Positions 15,492 to 21,810 of a stretch of DNA of 36,947 nt are shown here, piece after piece. The stretch comes from a virus. Made by a program: the position numbers and the translations under genes. The notes under the pieces are model-generated. The model was not told the origin of the DNA. It saw only the letters and a list, made by a program, of their open reading frames with translations, and did not search any database. Where the stretch lies: the IMG/VR virus record IMGVR_UViG_3300007234_000010, positions 1 to 36,947 of that record; one strand, given 5' to 3'. How positions within the stretch are numbered: position 1 is the stretch's first letter; each line of letters begins with the position of its first letter.

Positions 15492-17047
15492 GACAGCCTT
15501 CCGTTTTTCGACTGAATTTCAATTTTCTGAATCGACAGCGCCGAAGAATTAATATCCGCCTCATAACCTGTTTGCACAATGCGACCAGACCCCGTGCCTT
15601 GTGCGTAAAGTGTTTGTAATGCAATACCATCGGCGTACTCCGCAAGAGGAACACCATTAGAACCATACTCTGCTATGCCGTACTCAGATACACTCTGCGT
15701 TGGGATTTGCGTGTTTTGCGACAAATAATTTTCGCTAAAATCGAAACACCATTTAATCGTCACATATTGATTCGTGCCGCCAATCACAATAACGCCAATG
15801 CGTTTCAATATAGACGTAACACTTTGGTCGCCCAAGTCGCTATGGTTGGTGTAGTACTGAAAACGGTACTCAGCAGTGTCATCTAGATAGGTGCTGTACT
15901 TGCCAATGTAACCAGTCTGTCCCAGCAGCAAATCGCCATTACGGCGCGATAATAACGCCGATGGCGTAATCGACGTCCATACAGTAACTCTTGATGACCC
16001 ATCAGGAAGATACCCGCGAGTATCAAATACATATACCGATTGATTGCTAGGTAGTGTTAGCAAATAAAATGCATTTATTTCCGAGTACACGGCCTTGATG
16101 TTTGCCAATGTCTCGCCCGCAACAATACCCATAAAGTCATTACGCACATTCTTGCTGATGTCGCGAAACGGTGCTGACTTTTCCTGAATCGTGCGCATTA
16201 ACGACCGCACGCCGCTGTTGGACAGGAAGAAGACATCGGTCGCAGTGCCTTGGATTGAGTCGCGCGCGATGCAGCCAATGCCCACTACTGTATCGTTTAA
16301 CGACATTGTGGCCGGCGCCGTTGCGCCTTGATATACCAATATCTGGCGCTTGCCGAAGATAATCAGGAAATTGTTGTGGGCTGCCAGGCCAACGATCTCG
16401 TCTGGTCCAGCAGGCCAAACGTTATTCACATTCAACGTGCCAGACGTGCCGCCGGTATAGATATGCCCCGCCAGCAGATCCGAAAACGTCAATGTTTGCT
16501 TGTCAGATGCCGTATTAGCAATCCACAGACGACCGTATGCTGAGATGACGATATTGCCTGACGGCACCGTGCCTGCATAGCCTGTCTTCTCGCTCACACG
16601 GCGATACGTGGTGGTGCTGACCGCTGGATCGTAAATTAGCGGGTCATGGCCCGTCTGGAAGAAATAAGTAATGCCATTAAGCGAGGCGCACTGCCAGTTG
16701 TTGGCTGTGATCGTCGGGGCAGTACCCCCTCCCCCGTAGGTCAACTCGACAACCGCATTGCTGCCATCAAGCTTAAAAATCTTGTTGTTGCCGGCAAACA
16801 GTACGGTGTATGTGCCGTCCGCTACTACCAGTTCATGAATGACGCCGACGTCATTAGCGCCCAAGTTGCCAGAGCTGCTATTGACTTTAGACCAGCCTTT
16901 ACGTGCGCCGACACGGCCGTATTGATCGATGACGCAGTTAGTTGCGACTAGCGCAAAACCAGCGTTCAAATCAAGCGGGGAATCTTGGGTATTCAGGCCA
17001 TAAAAGCCTGGCGCCGAGATTGTATCGATGCGCAGTGGCTGGCTCAT
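15488..17047 (-). CDS. Phage stabilisation / tail-tube protein (P22 gp10-like)
   Basis: A 519-residue beta-rich protein, probably a beta-propeller, in the position and size range of podovirus stabilisation proteins (P22 gp10, T7 gp12 class). The N-terminus (SAPGFYGLNTQDSPLDL) and the segment ATNCVIDQYGRVGARKGW are typical of this family in phages. It should form the tail tube or plug below the adaptor encoded just upstream, with which it overlaps by 4 bases. Confidence 0.82.
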   Translation of the reverse strand: MSQPLRIDTISAPGFYGLNTQDSPLDLNAGFALVATNCVIDQYGRVGARKGWSKVNSSSGNLGANDVGVIHELVVADGTYTVLFAGNNKIFKLDGSNAVVELTYGGGGTAPTITANNWQCASLNGITYFFQTGHDPLIYDPAVSTTTYRRVSEKTGYAGTVPSGNIVISAYGRLWIANTASDKQTLTFSDLLAGHIYTGGTSGTLNVNNVWPAGPDEIVGLAAHNNFLIIFGKRQILVYQGATAPATMSLNDTVVGIGCIARDSIQGTATDVFFLSNSGVRSLMRTIQEKSAPFRDISKNVRNDFMGIVAGETLANIKAVYSEINAFYLLTLPSNQSVYVFDTRGYLPDGSSRVTVWTSITPSALLSRRNGDLLLGQTGYIGKYSTYLDDTAEYRFQYYTNHSDLGDQSVTSILKRIGVIVIGGTNQYVTIKWCFDFSENYLSQNTQIPTQSVSEYGIAEYGSNGVPLAEYADGIALQTLYAQGTGSGRIVQTGYEADINSSALSIQKIEIQSKNGRLS

Positions 17048-17694
17048 GAAGCGTAAAACTCCTGCATTTCAGGAAAGCGAGTGGCTTCCAAAGCAATGTA
17101 GTCCGACAGCATGGTTTTGTACAGCGCGTAAGCCTCAGACGAATTAAGACCGCCGTCCTCGCCGCGCTCAACCAGCGCTCTGGCGTAAGCATTCTGAGTC
17201 ACCAATACATCTGGCACTAATACGGAAGTGGAGTCCGACGACAGCGTGGCTTGCGGCACCGACAGGAAAAACTTGATACTGTAGACACCGTTAGGGCGGC
17301 CCCACAATTGCACCTTGGCGTCGCCGTTGCCATCCACACCTTCAAAGCAATATTCCGTGGGGACTGCGGTAACCGTGGGTTGCAAATTTTGCTTGCGGCG
17401 CATGTCGCCTACAGGGATAACCTGCATAACGACGTTGCTGGTGGTGTTCAATGGATCGCTGGTAACACGGAATTTCTGCCCGGCGCCAGTCATGGAGTAT
17501 TCATAAGTGCTTGCTGAAGTAGTGATCGTTATCTCTTGCCCAAGCGCATTCCAGTCGTAAGCATCCTCAATCTGACGCTTGGCGTCATTGACGAACTTGC
17601 CGATCAGGGAAGAGTAGGTAGTCAGGCCGACCGTTGTCACCTGCGTCTCTCGCAGGCGGGCCAAGACATCATTGACGAGTTCCAAGTAGGTCAT
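17044..17694 (-). CDS. Head-tail adaptor (T7 gp11-like)
   Basis: A 216-residue protein starting MTYLELVNDVLARLRE and containing KFVNDAKRQIEDAYDW, the helical signature of podovirus tail adaptor proteins that form a ring below the portal. Mixed beta middle and a helical C-terminus. ATGA links to neighbours on both sides. The pairing with the downstream stabilisation protein supports the assignment. Confidence 0.82.
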   Translation of the reverse strand: MTYLELVNDVLARLRETQVTTVGLTTYSSLIGKFVNDAKRQIEDAYDWNALGQEITITTSASTYEYSMTGAGQKFRVTSDPLNTTSNVVMQVIPVGDMRRKQNLQPTVTAVPTEYCFEGVDGNGDAKVQLWGRPNGVYSIKFFLSVPQATLSSDSTSVLVPDVLVTQNAYARALVERGEDGGLNSSEAYALYKTMLSDYIALEATRFPEMQEFYAS

Positions 17695-17993
17695 TTGCTT
17701 TTCGCCTTATTCCTTGCGGATATAGCTTTAGCTTTTGCCTTTGCATCTGCCTTGGATGATGCCCCCCAAGCATTTAAAGACAGCAAGAGCCGAGTAGGCT
17801 GACCGTCTTTACGCTCGGGACCGGGCATATTGCCCATCCTGGCGAGAAAAGAAGCTCGTCGCGGGTTGTCGCCAGATTTTACCGGCGCTTTGAGGTTGCC
17901 CCCAGTTGCTGCATTATAAGACTCCCGGCCTTTGGCATTCAAGCCGCCCTTTGCATTTTGACCGGCCTTTCTTTGCCAAGCTGGAGTTTTCAT
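17691..17993 (-). CDS. Small basic conserved phage protein
   Basis: A 100-residue lysine-rich protein with the conserved core KSGDNPRRASFLARMGNMPG and a C-terminal lysine/alanine tail. I recognise it as a recurrent hypothetical family in environmental phages (probably DUF6321). No catalytic motif. High positive charge suggests DNA contact or a virion internal role. First of three overlapping small basic genes between the adaptor and the cysteine-rich gene. Confidence 0.78.
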   Translation of the reverse strand: MKTPAWQRKAGQNAKGGLNAKGRESYNAATGGNLKAPVKSGDNPRRASFLARMGNMPGPERKDGQPTRLLLSLNAWGASSKADAKAKAKAISARNKAKSK

Positions 17994-18148
17994 TTCTTCC
18001 TCGCTGCCCTCAAGTTATCGACCATATTGGGATAGGGCCGTCCGGCGGCCTTTGCCATTCGTTTTGCCGCTGCCTTTTTGGCAGGCGCCAAGGGTTTGGA
18101 CGGGCCTAACTTTTCAGGCCGCTTCTGCTCCCAGATTGGCTTTTTCAT
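17990..18148 (-). CDS. Small very basic peptide
   Basis: A 52-residue frame, start ATG 18148, stop overlapping the next ATG. It is rich in Lys, Arg, Ala and Pro (PAKKAAAKRMAKAAGRPYP). Both ends overlap neighbours as ATGA, good evidence it is translated. It resembles its neighbours in charge and may be a DNA-binding virion or condensation peptide; unproven. Confidence 0.65.
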   Translation of the reverse strand: MKKPIWEQKRPEKLGPSKPLAPAKKAAAKRMAKAAGRPYPNMVDNLRAARKK

Positions 18149-18309
18149 TTCTTGGCCTTTTTCTTGGCCATGCCAGCCTCAGACAGCGCAATGGCGATTG
18201 CCTGCTTTTTAGATGTAACGACAGAGCCGCCTTTGCCGGAATGCAAGGAACCTGCCTTGTATTCGTGCATGACCTTACCGACTTTCTTTTGGCCTTTGCT
18301 CATCTTCAT
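18145..18309 (-). CDS. Small basic protein, DUF6496-like
   Basis: A 54-residue protein from ATG 18309, chosen for its AAGGAG site; the in-frame ATG at 18372 lies inside the next gene. Core VGKVMHEYKAGSLHSGKGG followed by VTSKKQAIAIALSEAG matches a small family of unknown function found in phages and bacteria. Lysine-rich end (AKKKAKK). Third of the small basic cluster. Confidence 0.75.
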   Translation of the reverse strand: MKMSKGQKKVGKVMHEYKAGSLHSGKGGSVVTSKKQAIAIALSEAGMAKKKAKK

Positions 18310-18311
18310 GA

Positions 18312-18719
18312 TCACTCCTTGGTGATAGGACCGCCTGATTTCCACGCGTCGCAAGTACGATTCGACGCGCAAGTAAACTGGAACAAATCGCAGTAGCCAA
18401 GATCGGCAGCGGCTACAAACTGCTCATCGTAAGACAACTCATTCTTGCCTTCGTTTTTTTCCAAACCCCCAATGATGCACTGCATCATGGCTGGCGTCTG
18501 GATAAAAGCCGCGCAATTACCGCACCGCATGCCTTTTACCGTGGCCGTAGGAGCGTTATACATGGTGGCTTTTTTCATCCAAAAAGCCGTGTTTGCCTCA
18601 TTCGGATTAGGTGGCCCATAACCATACTCTTTGAACGCATGGTTGCGGTTCTTCAGATTGACAGACACGTCCTGTGTTGCCACAGGGCATTGTTTGCCGG
18701 ACAACAGGCCGGTTTTCAT
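18312..18719 (-). CDS. Cysteine-rich conserved phage protein
   Basis: A 135-residue protein. The C-terminal two thirds carry MRCGNCAAF, MQCI, GYCDLF, FTCAS and RTCDAW, a regular set of cysteines reminiscent of small Fe-S proteins such as HiPIP. The family is common in environmental phage genomes near capsid and tail genes, with no assigned role that I know. Fe-S or zinc binding is inference. Ends overlap the 18922 gene and abut the next by 2 bases. Confidence 0.75.
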   Translation of the reverse strand: MKTGLLSGKQCPVATQDVSVNLKNRNHAFKEYGYGPPNPNEANTAFWMKKATMYNAPTATVKGMRCGNCAAFIQTPAMMQCIIGGLEKNEGKNELSYDEQFVAAADLGYCDLFQFTCASNRTCDAWKSGGPITKE

Positions 18720-18922
18720 CTGAAAAATACCCGATCCATGATGAACGCCGCCGCACCACTAATGGCCGACACGATCGCCATGCCTACCCAAAAACCGCCT
18801 TTGGATTTATTGGCCATCTCCAGCAGTTTTTTAACGTCTTCGCGCAAGGCGTGCACCTCCACTTGGAGTGCTTCCACCTGGGCTTCGAGTTTTCCAAACT
18901 CGCGTGGGTCAATTTCCGACAT
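18716..18922 (-). CDS. Small coiled-coil membrane protein
   Basis: A 68-residue protein with a heptad-like helix (EAQVEALQVEVHALREDVKKLLEM), then a C-terminal membrane segment (GGFWVGMAIVSAISGAAAFI). This layout is seen in XhlA-like phage proteins. It may be a membrane-anchored oligomer. ATGA coupling with the cysteine-rich gene. Function unknown. Confidence 0.72.
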   Translation of the reverse strand: MSEIDPREFGKLEAQVEALQVEVHALREDVKKLLEMANKSKGGFWVGMAIVSAISGAAAFIMDRVFFR

Positions 18923-19112
18923 TTTCTAGTTTCCTTGGACGCCCCATGCGTTTGGCTGGCGGCGTTAAGATGACCGAAGATGACACTCCGTCCGCAGGTT
19001 CTTCAGGCTCATCAACCCGCACGTAGCCCTGATGGCCTTTCATGCTGTCGATATCGTGCTGATGAACGAACGTAACCGTTTGGCCACTGACCAAACATTT
19101 GAATGTCGCCAT
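18909..19112 (-). CDS. Hypothetical small protein
   Basis: A 67-residue protein from ATG 19112 (GGAG 5 bases upstream; an ATG at 19130 adds six residues and falls in the terminator stem). Core ATFKCLVSGQTVTFVHQHDI appears beta-rich, then an acidic linker and a basic end (KRMGRPRKL, an AT-hook-like GRPRK). It overlaps the next gene by 14 bases. No family recognised. Confidence 0.65.
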   Translation of the reverse strand: MATFKCLVSGQTVTFVHQHDIDSMKGHQGYVRVDEPEEPADGVSSSVILTPPAKRMGRPRKLENVGN

Positions 19113-19128
19113 AAAATCTCCAGAAGGC

Positions 19129-19154
19129 AAACTGGGGGCGGTGGCCCCCAGTTT
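19129..19154 (-). terminator. Hairpin terminator after the decoration-like gene
   Basis: A perfect 11-bp stem (AAACTGGGGGC, 4-base loop, GCCCCCAGTTT) directly follows the stop at 19155. The T tract on the minus strand is short (TTT), while five Ts follow the stem on the plus strand. It probably reduces rather than stops leftward transcription, adjusting output of capsid genes over downstream genes. Confidence 0.65.
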
Positions 19155-19481
19155 TTACGCCAGTGAACGAGCTACAACAATACGCAGTGTGGCCGAAGCC
19201 AGATCTACGGTACTGCCAGATTCGTTTTGCAGACGGAATTTGACCGTATTGGCGGCGCTGACATAGCCAGTGACCGTAATACCCACCAAATCCACGCCCA
19301 ACGAAGCGCCAATCACCATGTCGCCAAGCGCTACGCCGGGGACGGTGACGTCATCAGTCTCACCCGCACCATCAGCCAGCGAACCAGCATCCAGTGTGGC
19401 CTTGACTAGCCAAGTATTTGAGAAAAGACCGCGAAACTGGTCATTGCCAGCGCGGACTGTTACGGAAGATGCAGTTGCCAT
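19155..19481 (-). CDS. Probable capsid decoration / virion protein
   Basis: A 108-residue beta-rich protein directly downstream of the major capsid gene, with AGGAG before its ATG. It looks like a small jelly-roll or Ig-like fold (alternating strands, few helices: VVARSLA end). Position and size fit a head decoration or fibre protein. It lies between two hairpin terminators, so its expression may be set apart from the capsid gene. Role inferred. Confidence 0.6.
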   Translation of the reverse strand: MATASSVTVRAGNDQFRGLFSNTWLVKATLDAGSLADGAGETDDVTVPGVALGDMVIGASLGVDLVGITVTGYVSAANTVKFRLQNESGSTVDLASATLRIVVARSLA

Positions 19482-19500
19482 GATGTTCTCCTAATTAGGT

Positions 19501-19526
19501 TAAAAATCCCCGGCCGAAGCCGGGGA
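19501..19526 (-). terminator. Rho-independent terminator after the major capsid gene
   Basis: On the minus strand CCCCGGC, loop TTCG, GCCGGGG is followed by ATTTTTA. A 7-bp GC stem with a UUCG tetraloop and a T tract just after the capsid stop is a strong intrinsic terminator. Partial read-through would give high capsid and lower downstream expression. Confidence 0.85.
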
Positions 19527-19532
19527 GTTTAA

Positions 19533-20504
19533 TTAGGCTGGAACAGCCAGAGCAAAAGCCGAGGACGAGGTTGCAGCACCCGTAGTCGCGGCAGTACGCA
19601 TGGCTTTAACGCCATACAGCATGTCGGACGTGAACAGCGTGCCCAGGTATTCCTGCTTGTACTGGGTCTGCGAACGAACGCCCATCTGCTCAACCAGAAC
19701 CATCGATTCCTTGTGGCCCATCAGGCAGATACGGTCAGCGCCCGAGTTACCAGCGCCAGTATCAGCATTGGAAGTCACGAACACAGGGATACCGTACAGG
19801 TTGCCGATTTCGCCGTTACGGATGGCGTTGCCATCACCCACGAATGCCTGCTCAGTGTAGCGAGCCAGACCCATCAGCGTGTTACGGCTGGATGGTGGGA
19901 TGATGAAGAAACGACCGTCCATTGGGGTGTCGTTGTCGTCCAGACGCTGGATGGTACGACGGATTGCAGCATCGGTCAGGGCAGCAGCGTTCGAGGTCGC
20001 GCTGTTGTACGCAGTGGTGCCGTCCGAGCCGATATAAGCTTTGGTGCTGGACGCCGAAGTTGCGTAGTCATCAGTGCCAATGGTGGCGCCGTTAAACGCG
20101 CGGCCAAGTTGAACCAGATCGGTGTCAACTTGCTTGGCCAGTGCATAGCCAGCATCGCTGGTATAGAACTGACGCAGCGAGTTCAGAGCTTGAGCTTCGA
20201 CGATGTCTTCGATCAGGCGGCTGTACTCGTAGTGCTTGTTGATCAGGATCTGAACTTCAGATTCAGTCGCGGCGATCAGTGTGACTGCATTGGTGGCTAC
20301 TTTTGCCGAAGCCGAGCCACGGGTTGGGGCGGGAACGTGAACGGTGTCACCTTTCTTGCCCTTGAAGTTCATCTTCATCACAACATTGGCCAGAACCAGG
20401 TTCTTTTTGTAGGCCGCAACAATCTCATCACTCCAAATCTCTGGGATAAAGGTTGCTGCTGTTGTGGTTGTTACACTATTTGCTGGGGAAAATGCGGTTG
20501 CCAT
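19533..20504 (-). CDS. Major capsid protein
   Basis: A 323-residue protein in the place and size of a HK97-fold coat protein. The start (FIPEIWSDEIVAAYKKNLVL) and the segment GKKGDTVHVPAPTRGSASAK are typical of phage capsid families; the GRFFIIPPSSRNTLM segment also fits. It follows a scaffold gene and precedes a strong terminator, as expected for the most abundant virion protein. AGGAG lies before ATG 20504. No protease domain seen. Confidence 0.9.
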   Translation of the reverse strand: MATAFSPANSVTTTTAATFIPEIWSDEIVAAYKKNLVLANVVMKMNFKGKKGDTVHVPAPTRGSASAKVATNAVTLIAATESEVQILINKHYEYSRLIEDIVEAQALNSLRQFYTSDAGYALAKQVDTDLVQLGRAFNGATIGTDDYATSASSTKAYIGSDGTTAYNSATSNAAALTDAAIRRTIQRLDDNDTPMDGRFFIIPPSSRNTLMGLARYTEQAFVGDGNAIRNGEIGNLYGIPVFVTSNADTGAGNSGADRICLMGHKESMVLVEQMGVRSQTQYKQEYLGTLFTSDMLYGVKAMRTAATTGAATSSSAFALAVPA

Positions 20505-20532
20505 GTCTAACTCCTAAAGTCAAAAGTAAAAT

Positions 20533-21291
20533 TTACTTGACCCGTCCTTCTGCATAGGCCGCCATAATTTCATCGGACAGCGCATCGTATCTAGCCGGGT
20601 CGGTCATTTTCAGCCGAATTAGGTCAGCCCTGCGATAGACACGTTTTGAACTCTCTCCGGTACCCCCTACATCTACCTGCGCGGCTTTCAAGGTCTGCTG
20701 GCGGGCTTCCTTACCGGATTGATCCGCCTGCTTTTGCTTGATACCGCGTATCTGCTTGTAGGTTGTCAGCAATTCATTGGCCGCATCGAAATCAAACCCG
20801 GCATCCGCCCGTGCGTAGAGCTCCAGACGAACCTGAGACGACTTAATCCATGTCTCAAAGTCCTTATCTGCCCCGATCTCCATGAAATCTGGGTGCTCTT
20901 GCGCCAAGCGCTGCTGAGTTTGCATCCGTTTGAACTCAATACCTGCCTGTTTGGCAGCAAGTACGTCAGGATGTGTCTCAACGGTCTTTTGAATCGCCTT
21001 TTGAGGGTCTTCAAAAAAGTCTACTTCAGGCTCTGCCTTCTCAACAGGTTGAGGTTTTGACGAGAGATTCTGCTTGATGAGCTCATCGGCCAGTTTCCGC
21101 ACTTCCCCGACTTCTTGCGCCTGGCGCCCAATGACCTTTTCGGCCTCCTGGTGCATCTTGACAATGTCCTCGATCGACTTTCCGCGATAGCGGTCTGGCA
21201 ATTCTGGGACTTGGGGCGCTGCTAGTTCAGGTAGTTTCGCTTCTTCTGCCTCCAACTCACTAGGCATCTCTGGTTCTTTATCAATCAACAT
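20533..21291 (-). CDS. Capsid scaffolding protein
   Basis: A 252-residue acidic, helical protein directly upstream of the capsid gene. N-terminal acidic region, long helical middle (QEAEKVIGRQAQEVGEVRKL) and a basic helical C-terminus (YRRADLIRLKMTDPARYDAL) that would bind coat subunits, as in podovirus scaffolds. AAGGAA precedes the ATG. Not expected to remain in the mature virion. Confidence 0.85.
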   Translation of the reverse strand: MLIDKEPEMPSELEAEEAKLPELAAPQVPELPDRYRGKSIEDIVKMHQEAEKVIGRQAQEVGEVRKLADELIKQNLSSKPQPVEKAEPEVDFFEDPQKAIQKTVETHPDVLAAKQAGIEFKRMQTQQRLAQEHPDFMEIGADKDFETWIKSSQVRLELYARADAGFDFDAANELLTTYKQIRGIKQKQADQSGKEARQQTLKAAQVDVGGTGESSKRVYRRADLIRLKMTDPARYDALSDEIMAAYAEGRVK

Positions 21292-21355
21292 GTCGAAGTT
21301 CCTTTTCCTGCCATCTTTTGGTTCTCAGGATTAAACATGAACAGGGCATTTCTGC

Positions 21356-21583
21356 TTATCTGTTCGCCTTCTGCTCGGATTTTAGCTTGTCTCGGTGGCT
21401 TTTATCAAACTTTGCGTGAGCTGTTGGAAACGCTCCCGACCACCCTTCCAATTTAAACGCCGGTGCAGATATGGTGCGGCTGGCCGTCTTGCCGCAATTG
21501 CAACGAACTACTTTGTCTTCATATTCGACAAATCGTTCGATGCGCTCTCCACTTTCGCAGAGAAATTCAAAGATCTTTCTCAT
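21356..21583 (-). CDS. Zinc-ribbon-like small protein (FmdB-like)
   Basis: A 75-residue protein with C9 in FEFLCE and C28-N-C30, then APAFKLEGWSGAFPTAHAKFD, a segment seen in phage FmdB-like zinc ribbons. The usual second CxxC is reduced to CxC here, so metal binding may be lost. It starts within the next gene's 3' end (17-base overlap) after GAGGGA. Function unknown. Confidence 0.72.
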   Translation of the reverse strand: MRKIFEFLCESGERIERFVEYEDKVVRCNCGKTASRTISAPAFKLEGWSGAFPTAHAKFDKSHRDKLKSEQKANR

Positions 21584-21806
21584 TGAGTCCCTCGTATGCC
21601 TCTTCGCTGACCTGTTTCAGGGTTTTCAGCCAATTTAGGATAGATAACTCACCCTTCTTAAATTGTAAATCCTTTTCGTCTTGAATAGTGGATACATTAT
21701 TTAAAGATGTTATCATTCCGTCAATATCTTCCAATAGATCGCGCCAGCCCTGGTGGGCCATCATGGCAAACCGATCTTCATAATAGCGTTGCAATTCTGG
21801 CGTCAT
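21567..21806 (-). CDS. Conserved helical phage protein near the capsid genes
   Basis: A 79-residue helical protein with the core LQFKKGELSILNWLKTLKQ found in many phages close to portal and capsid genes. No catalytic residues seen. No clear ribosome site; its ATG follows the stop of the 895-residue gene by 4 bases, so coupling is likely. The function is not known to me; an assembly chaperone is possible. Confidence 0.75.
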   Translation of the reverse strand: MTPELQRYYEDRFAMMAHQGWRDLLEDIDGMITSLNNVSTIQDEKDLQFKKGELSILNWLKTLKQVSEEAYEGLNEKDL

Positions 21807-21810
21807 AGTA

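Noticed and set aside
19713-20510. Plus-strand open frame of 265 codons
   Set aside because: Antisense to the major capsid gene; an artefact of its codon use.
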